Both the position numbers and the translations under genes were made by a program. From contig NZ_CAKTGT010000010.1 of the NCBI RefSeq assembly GCF_934561735.1, positions 1-60,741 of the forward strand: 60,741 nt of DNA, in the 5' to 3' direction. Below, piece by piece: positions 8,469 to 15,596 of the stretch. The notes below the pieces were generated by a model that was given only the letters and a program-made list of their open reading frames with translations, did not search any database and was not told the DNA's origin. The first letter of the stretch is position 1; each line of letters begins with the position of its first letter. This stretch comes from an uncultured Eubacterium sp. GTDB taxonomy: Bacteria; Bacillota; Clostridia; Oscillospirales; Acutalibacteraceae.

Positions 8469-9647
8469 ATGTTACAGTTGTCAAACAAGTACAAAAATAT
8501 GAAACCTTCGGCTACAAGAGAAATATTAAAAGCTACCTCCGACCCGTCCGTCATCGCATTTGCAGGCGGTTCACCGGCTGTTGAGGCTTTCCCTTGCGAA
8601 GAAGTTAAAAAAATCAGTGCAGAGATTTTGGAAGAAAATCCTGTTTCTGCTCTTGTTTACGGCGTTTCCGAAGGTTATGACCCGCTTCGTGATACCGTTA
8701 AGGCTTGGCTTAAAAAGAGAAATAATATCGGCACTGATGACGACACCGTTATTATCACTGCCGGCGGAACGCAGGTTATGGATATTACCACAAGAATTCT
8801 CACTTCCGAGGGTGACACTATTATTTGCGAAGAACCGTCATTTATCGGTTCGCTCAACGCATTTCGTTCTCACGGTTGCAAACTTGTCGGCGTTCCTATC
8901 GACAGCGACGGTATGAATATTGAAGCACTTGAAAAAGCAATTAAGCAAAATCCGAACGCTAAGTTTATTTATACAATTCCAAACTTCCAAAATCCCGGCG
9001 GCACAACCCTTTCTTGGGAAAAGCGAAAAGCGATGTATGCACTTGCAAAGAAGTACGGCATTGCTATTTTGGAGGATGACCCTTACGGCAATCTTCGCAC
9101 AGAGGGCGAGGATGTTCCGGCAATCAAAACCCTTGACGAGGACGGAATTGTAATATATGCCGGTTCATTTTCAAAGATTTTGGCACCCGGTATTCGTGTT
9201 GCCTATACCGTTGTACCTAATTCTGTTGCCGGTGCATTCACAATCGGCAAGCAGGTGTCCGATGTGCACACAGGCGTGCTCAATCAAATGATTGTTTACC
9301 GCTGGTTTAAGGAATATGATGTTGATGCTCATATTGACGAAATAAGAAAGATTTATCGCAAAAAAATCAACCTTATGTGTGAAAAACTCGATGAGTATTG
9401 CCCTCAAATCGAATATGTCAGACCGCAGGGCGGCTTGTTCCTGTGGGCAAAGCTCCCCGACAATGTGGATATGCTTGATTATTGCAAACGCCTTGTAGAA
9501 CGCAAAGTTGCCGTTGTTCCGGGCAATGCTTTCATTGTAGACGAGTCAAAACCTTGTAACTATATCCGCCTTAATTTTTCCACTCCGAGTGACGAAAATA
9601 TCATTAAGGGTGTTAAGATTATGGGCGAAGTTTTTAAAGAATATTAA
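8469..9647 (+). CDS. PLP-dependent class I/II aminotransferase (2-aminoadipate / MocR-type subgroup)
   Basis: Fold-type I aminotransferase of 392 residues. It starts at the ATG at 8469, one base after the previous stop, behind GGAGGAAGG. Marks are 'FAGGSPAVEAFPCEE' at the N-terminus, 'YTIPNFQNPGG' (Asn of the PLP site), 'EDDPYGNLR', the Schiff-base lysine K236 in 'SFSKILAPG', and the C-terminal Arg in 'YIRLNFSTPS'. This subgroup includes LysN-like 2-aminoadipate and broad aromatic/aliphatic aminotransferases without the DNA-binding domain of MocR regulators. The substrate cannot be fixed from sequence. trpS follows 18 bases downstream, hinting at a link to aromatic amino acids, but this is weak. 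Confidence 0.9.
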   Translation: MLQLSNKYKNMKPSATREILKATSDPSVIAFAGGSPAVEAFPCEEVKKISAEILEENPVSALVYGVSEGYDPLRDTVKAWLKKRNNIGTDDDTVIITAGGTQVMDITTRILTSEGDTIICEEPSFIGSLNAFRSHGCKLVGVPIDSDGMNIEALEKAIKQNPNAKFIYTIPNFQNPGGTTLSWEKRKAMYALAKKYGIAILEDDPYGNLRTEGEDVPAIKTLDEDGIVIYAGSFSKILAPGIRVAYTVVPNSVAGAFTIGKQVSDVHTGVLNQMIVYRWFKEYDVDAHIDEIRKIYRKKINLMCEKLDEYCPQIEYVRPQGGLFLWAKLPDNVDMLDYCKRLVERKVAVVPGNAFIVDESKPCNYIRLNFSTPSDENIIKGVKIMGEVFKEY

Positions 9648-9665
9648 CAGAAAAGAGATAATATT

Positions 9666-10679
9666 ATGTCAGAAGAAGTAAAAGTTGAAAGAAAGAAAAG
9701 ATCATTATCACTCATTCAGCCGACCTCGGTTCCGACCCTCGGCAACTACCTCGGTGCTATGAAAGGCTGGGCGTCGTTTCAGGATGATTTTGACACTATT
9801 TTCGGTATTGCGGATTTGCATTCTATCACCGTTCGTCAGGACCCTGCAAAGCTTCGTGCACAAACAACGCAGCTTTATGCAATGCTTATGGCTGTCGGAC
9901 TTGACCCGCAAAAGAGTATCCTTTTTGTGCAGTCACATGTTCCGCAACACAGTCAGCTCGGTTGGATTTTAAACTGCTACACACAGTTCGGCGAACTTAA
10001 CAGAATGACTCAATTTAAGGATAAATCCGCACAGCACGCAGACAATGTCAACGCAGGTCTTTTCACATATCCTTGCCTTATGGCTGCCGATATTCTTTTG
10101 TATCAGGCAGATGTCGTTCCTGTCGGTGCGGACCAAAAACAGCACCTCGAAATCACTCGTGACATTGCAGAACGCTTCAACGGTGTTTACGGCAATGTGT
10201 TCACAGTTCCGGAGCCTTACATTCCAAAGGCAGGCGCAAGGGTTATGTCGCTCCAAAATCCTACTTCAAAGATGTCAAAGTCCGACCCTAATCCAAAGGG
10301 AACGGTTCATCTCACGGATGAACCGAATGTGATTATGAAGAAGTTTAAATCCGCTATTACAGACAGCGAAATGTCGGTTCACTATGCAGACGGCAAGGAC
10401 GGAATAAACAACCTTATGACAATTTATTCCGCAGTTACGGGTGATAGCTTCGAAACTATCGAGCACGACTTTTCGGGCAAAGGTTACGGCGACTTCAAAA
10501 AGGCAGTCGGCGAAGCAGTTGTTGCAGAACTTGAGCCTGTTCAAAAGAGATATAACGAACTTTTGCAGGATAAAAAGTATCTCCAAGAGTGCTGGACACA
10601 GGGTGCAGATACCGCATCTCGTCTTGCAAACAGAACTCTCACCAAGGTTATGAAAAAAGTCGGCTTCCTTGCAAAATAA
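9666..10679 (+). CDS. trpS: Tryptophanyl-tRNA synthetase
   Basis: Class Ic synthetase charging tRNA-Trp. Length 337 residues, normal for the bacterial enzyme. The HIGH-equivalent is 'GNYLG' (26-30), the acceptor motif is 'KMSKS' (202-206), and 'GADQKQHLEITRDIAERFN' is typical of TrpS. The ATG at 9666 has a weak AAGAGA site. No T-box leader is present in the 18-base gap, so it depends on upstream transcription. A strong terminator follows. Confidence 0.97.
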   Translation: MSEEVKVERKKRSLSLIQPTSVPTLGNYLGAMKGWASFQDDFDTIFGIADLHSITVRQDPAKLRAQTTQLYAMLMAVGLDPQKSILFVQSHVPQHSQLGWILNCYTQFGELNRMTQFKDKSAQHADNVNAGLFTYPCLMAADILLYQADVVPVGADQKQHLEITRDIAERFNGVYGNVFTVPEPYIPKAGARVMSLQNPTSKMSKSDPNPKGTVHLTDEPNVIMKKFKSAITDSEMSVHYADGKDGINNLMTIYSAVTGDSFETIEHDFSGKGYGDFKKAVGEAVVAELEPVQKRYNELLQDKKYLQECWTQGADTASRLANRTLTKVMKKVGFLAK

Positions 10680-10690
10680 ATATTGTAAAC

Positions 10691-10721
10691 AAAAAAGACG
10701 CATTGATTTGCGTCTTTTTTT
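10691..10721. terminator. Bidirectional terminator between trpS and the racemase gene
   Basis: AAAAAGACGC pairs with GCGTCTTTTT around an 8-base loop, with A-run and T-run on the two flanks. It serves the convergent trpS (+) and racemase (-) genes. Confidence 0.85.
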
Positions 10722-10733
10722 ATGTCTGTATTC

Positions 10734-11807
10734 TTATTTATATACTCTTTCAATCCTCGGATTTACCATAAGCGGTGAGATGTCAACGCTTGCCAAATCG
10801 CCCGGTTTGACATCGCTTCCTGTAATGTCAACCGCTGTGTGGCTGAGCCCGATTCCACCGATTACATGGTACATTCTGCCGTTGATTTTGACATACATCT
10901 GCTTCTTTTTGAGAAAACTTTTGAATACGGAAAGAACATATCTGAAAGTTATAATTTCTTTTTCTTTTGTAAGGCCAAAGCCGTCATAGTGACCGATTGG
11001 CACAATGGCAATCTTTGTTTCACGCTTTGTTTGGTATGTTGCGTTGTAGCCGACAAAATATCCTTTTGGTACGGTTTTAACATCAACAACTTCGGCTTCC
11101 AACGAACCGAGTCTGTGCAAACCGCTTTTGCTCTTTGTAATAACTCTGCCTGTAAATGCCGAGCCGATTCGCACGGTGTCAAGGCAAACATCCTCAACAT
11201 TGAGCAGAGCAGGGGAGTTGCTTGCGTGCAATATGCCGACTTTTCCAACTTTTTCCTTGATTTTTGCCATAGTGTCCTTGAACATTTCAAGCTGTACTTT
11301 GGTTAAATCGTGGTTTCTGAAAGCCGATGAAAAATGCGTGTACGCTCCCGTAAATTCAAGATTCGGCAGTGAATAGCATTTGATTGCGTCCTCAATTTCG
11401 CTCGGCATAAAACCGTATCTGCCCATTCCCGTGTCGATTTTGAGGTGGCATTTTACGGTAACACCCATTTCGGTCGCAACTTCGCTCATTGCTTGTCCTG
11501 CTTGCAAAGAACCGATTGTTGCTGTTGCTCCGTATTTTGCAATTTCTCTGCATTCGTCTTTTATGCAGGTTGAACGCATAACAAGGATGTCCTCGTCGGT
11601 TAAAACCTCACGCAGTATCGGCAGGTCTGTAACCTCCGTTACGGCAAAAGTCTTGATTCCGTGTTCAACTAAAATTTTTGTTATTTCTTTTATTCCAAAG
11701 CCGTAGCCGTTGCCCTTAACAACTCCGATAAGCGGCACTCCGGCTTTTTGCTTGACAATCTCAATGTTTTCGTCAAGCAATTTTTTGTCTATTACATATC
11801 TGCTCAT
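10734..11807 (-). CDS. alr: Alanine racemase family protein (divergent active site)
   Basis: Fold-type III PLP racemase, 357 residues. The Schiff-base lysine K31 lies in 'VVKGNGYGFG', and the tyrosine of the second catalytic motif is present in 'FVGYNATY'. Two usually invariant stretches are altered: the 'GYADG' motif reads 'GHYDG', and the 'MDQ' loop reads 'GIGLSHTAVDI'. The fold and pathway (interconversion of L- and D-amino acids, usually D-Ala for peptidoglycan) are therefore likely, but the substrate may differ. Its ATG overlaps the stop of the FemX-like gene by ATGA, so the two are translationally coupled. This suggests a joint role in making or branching the peptidoglycan stem. Confidence 0.8.
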   Translation of the reverse strand: MSRYVIDKKLLDENIEIVKQKAGVPLIGVVKGNGYGFGIKEITKILVEHGIKTFAVTEVTDLPILREVLTDEDILVMRSTCIKDECREIAKYGATATIGSLQAGQAMSEVATEMGVTVKCHLKIDTGMGRYGFMPSEIEDAIKCYSLPNLEFTGAYTHFSSAFRNHDLTKVQLEMFKDTMAKIKEKVGKVGILHASNSPALLNVEDVCLDTVRIGSAFTGRVITKSKSGLHRLGSLEAEVVDVKTVPKGYFVGYNATYQTKRETKIAIVPIGHYDGFGLTKEKEIITFRYVLSVFKSFLKKKQMYVKINGRMYHVIGGIGLSHTAVDITGSDVKPGDLASVDISPLMVNPRIERVYK

Positions 11808-12844
11808 TTTCTGATTTTCTTCAATACCTTTGTTCCGATGTTGTAAAGATTGTATACAGGCTTGTTGATTACATAGTCAAATTCGCCCACAAATTCTTTC
11901 ATATATCCGCCGAAGCCGTGCTTAAATCTCCAAAGTCCGTAGTGTGGGTTGTCAGGATTTTGGCAGTCACCGCTGATTCCGCCAAAGTCGTAAACCTTGC
12001 AGTTGCATTCCATACCCCACTTAATCATTGCCCATTGAAGTGCATAGTTAGGGTAAACATTTCTGTGAGCGTTTGATGAAGCACCGTATTGGTATTTCAT
12101 AACATTTTCGCCCCACTTGATTGCAAGAGTTCCCGCAATCGGTTTGCCCTCGTAGTACGCCATATAAAGCCTTGCGTCATCTGTCATACAATCAAGGATT
12201 TTTTCAAAATACCATTTCGGTCTTGTCGAAAATCCGTCACGCTCGCCCGTTTCCGCCATAATGGCAACAAAGTCGTCAAGTGCTTCTTTGCCGCAGATTT
12301 TAACTTCAACGCCCTTTTTAGGAGCTTTTCTTATGCGGTTGCGATAGTCCGATTTAAAGGTGAGCATAAGCTCGTCCTCGCTCAAACCGTTGTAATCAAA
12401 GCAGTATACAAATCTCGGCTGTACATTTTCAAAATCCATACATCCCGGGTTTAGTTCAACAAATCCTTTTTTGATGAGATGCTCTTTGTACGCCTTGTTC
12501 TCAACAACGATTTCAGGGTCGATTTTTAGGCAATATGCCTTGTATTCCTTGCCGACTTCAAGAATTGCGTCAAATAATTTGTCAAAAGTGTCAAAATCAT
12601 CTTCGTCACACACAAAGCCTCTGCATGCGTACATAAGTGAATTTTTGATAACGGGAATGCTTCTTATAAGCACATCGGCAGAACCGATAATTTCGCCGTT
12701 GTCATCTTTGAGCATAACAGCCTCCCACTTCCAAGCGGATTTTACCTTTGCCCACTTTGAGGAGTGCTGAAAAAGTCCCTTAGGATGTTTTTTTATAAAA
12801 GCCTCGTATTCGGCTAAATTGTCTTTGTTAACTCTCTCTATCAT
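11804..12844 (-). CDS. FemABX-type peptidoglycan bridge aminoacyltransferase
   Basis: FemX/MurM-type enzymes use aminoacyl-tRNA to add the first cross-bridge residue to lipid II on the inner membrane face. The 346-residue protein shows the two GNAT-like halves: the N-terminal 'GLFQHSSKWAKVKSAWKWE' and C-terminal 'YALQWAMIKWGM', 'VYDFGGISGD' and 'GLWRFKHGFGGYMKEFVGEF', the last being diagnostic. I chose the ATG at 12844 because AAGGTG lies seven bases upstream; a GTG at 12853 overlaps that site. The helical arm seen in synthetase-like MurM/FemA between the halves is short. The amino acid transferred (often Ala, Ser or Gly) is not determinable. Operon with the racemase. Confidence 0.9.
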   Translation of the reverse strand: MIERVNKDNLAEYEAFIKKHPKGLFQHSSKWAKVKSAWKWEAVMLKDDNGEIIGSADVLIRSIPVIKNSLMYACRGFVCDEDDFDTFDKLFDAILEVGKEYKAYCLKIDPEIVVENKAYKEHLIKKGFVELNPGCMDFENVQPRFVYCFDYNGLSEDELMLTFKSDYRNRIRKAPKKGVEVKICGKEALDDFVAIMAETGERDGFSTRPKWYFEKILDCMTDDARLYMAYYEGKPIAGTLAIKWGENVMKYQYGASSNAHRNVYPNYALQWAMIKWGMECNCKVYDFGGISGDCQNPDNPHYGLWRFKHGFGGYMKEFVGEFDYVINKPVYNLYNIGTKVLKKIRK

Positions 12845-12873
12845 ATCTGTCACCTTGTTTATTTTGTTTAATA

Positions 12874-12902
12874 ATTATATCATAATACATTTTTAATGTA
12901 AA
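12874..12902 (-). promoter_or_regulatory. Sigma-A promoter of the FemX/racemase operon
   Basis: Minus strand TTTACA (12902-12897), 17-base spacer, TATAAT (12879-12874). Confidence 0.7.
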
Positions 12903-12906
12903 TATA

Positions 12907-13018
12907 AAAATACTTCTTACCGTAAATGTAAATCCTTTTATGTCTCCCTTGTGTAAAGGGAGGTGGGTGCGATTTATCGCACTCGGAGGGATTGTAATAA
13001 ACAGTAAGAAGTGTTTTT
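12907..13018 (-). terminator. feoB terminator stem, split by a small repeat
   Basis: Arms around ACTTCTTAC (12912-12920) and GTAAGAAGT (13004-13012) extend to about 16 of 18 paired positions, flanked by A and T runs on both sides. This is the form of a bidirectional terminator immediately after the feoB stop. The loop is about 80 bases, far larger than normal, because a 63-base two-hairpin repeat occupies it. Confidence 0.55.
12931..12993. repeat. Short two-hairpin dispersed repeat, copy 1
   Basis: Layout is AATCC, then hairpin 1 (CTCCCTT / AAGGGAG), a short link, hairpin 2 (GTGCGAT / ATCGCAC), and closing GGAGGGATT. The outer AATCC/GGATT are complementary. The same layout occurs at 48030-48096 and partly at 55729-55762. 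From memory, elements of this style are common between genes of gut Clostridia; that is recollection, not a search result. Confidence 0.6.
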
Positions 13019-15363
13019 TATTTTACAATTAATGACCCGATTACATATACAATGCCTGAGCAAAGCCAAGCAACCGAGCATTGAAGCAAAATTGTGATTC
13101 CTGCCCATTTTCTGCCAAGTTCTCTCTTGATTGAAGCAACCGCCGCAACGCAAGGAGTGTAAAGCAAGCAGAATGTGAGGAAACTTGCCGCACTTACGGG
13201 AGTCAGTATGCTTGTAACTCCTGCCGAGCCTGTTAATACACTCAATGTAGAAACAACGCTTTCTTTTGCGATGAAGCCTGTTATCAATGAGGTTGACATT
13301 CTCCAATCACCAAAGCCGAGAGGCGCAAATATCGGTGCAATAACACCTGCAATTCCTGCAAGTATGCTGTCTTTTGAATCCTCAACAACTCCGAGATGGA
13401 AGTTGAATGTCTTTAAAAACCAAATAACGATTGTTGCAATAAAAATTACCGTAAATGCTCTTGTCAAAAAGTCCTTTGCTTTTTCCCATAAAAGATGCAA
13501 TGTTGTTTTGGCACTCGGAAGTCGGTAGTTAGGCAGTTCCATAACAAACGGCACGGCTTCGCCTTTGAATACAGTTCCTTTTGAAATAAATGCCGTCAGT
13601 ATGCCTACGGCTATTCCGCCAAAGTACAGCAAAATCATTACAAGCGGTGCTTTGTCAGGGAAGAATGCCGCTGTGAAAAATGAGTATATCGGAAGTTTTG
13701 CCGTACAGCTCATAAACGGTATAAGCGTGATTGTCATCTTTCTGTCACGCTCCGACGGCAGAGTTCTGCTTGCCATAACCGCAGGTACGGAACAGCCGAA
13801 TCCTATTAACATAGGTACAATGCTTCGTCCCGAAAGCCCGATTTTACGCAATAATTTGTCCATTACAAACGCAACTCTTGCCATATATCCCGTGTCTTCA
13901 AGCAACGACAGGAAGAAGAATAATGTTACGATTATCGGCAAGAAACTTAATACACTGCCTACGCCCTCAAAAATTCCGTCAATTATCAGCGAATGTAACA
14001 CCTTGTCTACATTCCAATTTGTAAGTCCTGTATCAACAAGGGTGGTCAACTGACCGATTAAATATTCCAAAAGTTGTTGGAGTTGCAGTCCGATAACATT
14101 AAAGGTCAGCCAAAAAATCACTGCCATTATAACAATAAAGCTCGGAATAGCTGTGTACTTTCCTGTTAAAATCTTGTCTATCTTTCGGCTTCTTATACTC
14201 TCCTTGCTCTCTTTCGGTTTAACAACGCATTTGTCAACAAGCTTTGTGATGAACGAAAAACGCATATCGGCAATAGCCGCTGCTCTGTCCATTCCTCGTT
14301 CTTCTTCCATTTGCTTGATGATTGCTTCAACAAATTCTTTTTCGTTGCTGTCAAGGTTAAGTGACTTTTCTATTCTTTCGTCGCCTTCAACAAGTTTTGT
14401 CGCCGCAAATCTGATAGGTATTCCTGCCGATTCGGCGTGGTCTTTTATGAGGTGCATTATTCCGTGGAGTGCTCTGTGCACTGCTCCCGAGTGCTCGCTT
14501 TCGTCACAAAAGTCGGTTCTGCCCGGCTTTTCCTGATACTTGGCAATGTGCACAGCATGTTGAATCAGCTCGTCTATGCCCTCGTTTTTAGCCGCAGAAA
14601 TAGGTACAACAGGAATTCCGAGCATATCCTCGGTTTCGTTGATGAGCACACATCCGCCGTTGCCCTTGACCTCGTCCATCATATTCAGAGCAAGCACAAT
14701 CGGAATTTCAAGCTCCATGAGTTGCATTGTGAGATATAGGTTTCTCTCAATGTTTGTTGCGTCAACGATATTGATGATACCTGTCGGCTTTTCGTCAAGT
14801 ATGTATTGCCTTGAAACAATCTCTTCACTTGTGTATGGTGAAAGAGAATATATTCCCGGCAGGTCAACAACCTCTGTGTTCGGGTAGCCTTTTATGACAC
14901 CCGATTTCCTGTCAACGGTAACGCCCGGGAAGTTGCCGACATGCTGATTAGAGCCTGTTAACTGGTTAAAAAGAGTTGTCTTTCCGCAGTTTTGGTTGCC
15001 CGCAAGAGCAAAAGACAAAACAGTTCCCGACGGCAAAGGGTTTTCACTTGATTTTACATGATATTTGCCGTTTTCGCCAAGTCCCGGATGCTCAATTCTG
15101 TCCGTGCATCTCTTTTCCTGTTCGGCTTGAACCGTCTTTTTTATCGGTTTTATTTCAATTTTTTTTGCGTCATCCACACGCAAGGTTAGCTCGTAGCCGT
15201 GTATTCTGAATTCAATCGGGTCGCCCATCGGTGCAAATTTTACAAGAGTAATTTCCGCACCCGGAATCAGCCCCATATCAAGAAAATGTTGGCGTAAAGC
15301 TCCGTCACCGCCTACGGTTTGCACCACAGCGGTTTGACCTTGTTTTAGTTTATTCAATTCCAT
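13018..15363 (-). CDS. feoB: Ferrous iron transporter FeoB with fused N-terminal FeoA domain
   Basis: Inner-membrane Fe(II) permease with a cytosolic G-protein domain. The 781-residue protein starts at the ATG at 15363, behind GGAAG; an upstream ATG (15399) adds 12 residues without a ribosome site. Residues 1-75 are an SH3-like FeoA domain, followed by a charged linker to about 110. The GTPase domain has G1 'GNQNCGKTT', G2 in 'GNFPGVTVD', G3 'DLPGIYSL' and G4 'NMMD'. Then come the helical region and about ten membrane helices with the gate motif 'GCSVPAVMASRTLPSERDRK' and a second gate region 'YTPCVAAVASIKRELG'. FeoA-FeoB fusions are known in Clostridia. No FeoC is visible. Confidence 0.95.
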   Translation of the reverse strand: MELNKLKQGQTAVVQTVGGDGALRQHFLDMGLIPGAEITLVKFAPMGDPIEFRIHGYELTLRVDDAKKIEIKPIKKTVQAEQEKRCTDRIEHPGLGENGKYHVKSSENPLPSGTVLSFALAGNQNCGKTTLFNQLTGSNQHVGNFPGVTVDRKSGVIKGYPNTEVVDLPGIYSLSPYTSEEIVSRQYILDEKPTGIINIVDATNIERNLYLTMQLMELEIPIVLALNMMDEVKGNGGCVLINETEDMLGIPVVPISAAKNEGIDELIQHAVHIAKYQEKPGRTDFCDESEHSGAVHRALHGIMHLIKDHAESAGIPIRFAATKLVEGDERIEKSLNLDSNEKEFVEAIIKQMEEERGMDRAAAIADMRFSFITKLVDKCVVKPKESKESIRSRKIDKILTGKYTAIPSFIVIMAVIFWLTFNVIGLQLQQLLEYLIGQLTTLVDTGLTNWNVDKVLHSLIIDGIFEGVGSVLSFLPIIVTLFFFLSLLEDTGYMARVAFVMDKLLRKIGLSGRSIVPMLIGFGCSVPAVMASRTLPSERDRKMTITLIPFMSCTAKLPIYSFFTAAFFPDKAPLVMILLYFGGIAVGILTAFISKGTVFKGEAVPFVMELPNYRLPSAKTTLHLLWEKAKDFLTRAFTVIFIATIVIWFLKTFNFHLGVVEDSKDSILAGIAGVIAPIFAPLGFGDWRMSTSLITGFIAKESVVSTLSVLTGSAGVTSILTPVSAASFLTFCLLYTPCVAAVASIKRELGRKWAGITILLQCSVAWLCSGIVYVIGSLIVK

Positions 15364-15389
15364 AGTAATCTTCCAAATCACTTTTTTAT

Positions 15390-15418
15390 ATTGTATCATT
15401 TTTTGATGTGGTATACAA
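15390..15418 (-). promoter_or_regulatory. Probable promoter of feoAB
   Basis: Minus strand TTGTAT (15418-15413), 17-base spacer, TACAAT (15395-15390), 26 bases before the start codon. The AT-rich surroundings could hold a Fur/DtxR site but I see no clear palindrome. Confidence 0.55.
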
Positions 15419-15505
15419 TCATATAATTATACAAATTTATATTTTATTTTATTACTTAAATGTGTATTTTTTATTACAATTATGTAATTACTTATACTTA
15501 TTATA

Positions 15506-15534
15506 TTGACAATTTTCTATCATTGTTTTATTAT
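15506..15534 (+). promoter_or_regulatory. Strong sigma-A promoter of the acn-icd-rex operon
   Basis: TTGACA (15506-15511), 17-base spacer, TATTAT (15529-15534). The start of transcription should be near 15541. Confidence 0.8.
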
Positions 15535-15538
15535 AAGA

Positions 15539-15566
15539 TTGTTAATTTGTTTAATAACTTTGTTAA
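15539..15566 (+). promoter_or_regulatory. Candidate Rex operator over the transcription start
   Basis: TTGTTAA occurs at 15539-15545 and again at 15560-15566, exactly 21 bases (two helical turns) apart. The first is followed by TTTAATAA, an imperfect inverted half. Rex operators in Clostridia are known to follow TTGTTAA-N4-TTAACAA. The location over the start site and the rex gene in the same operon support NADH-responsive autoregulation, but neither copy is a full palindrome. Confidence 0.5.
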
Positions 15567-15596
15567 TGAATATGTAAAGTTTAGGAGGACTTGCTA

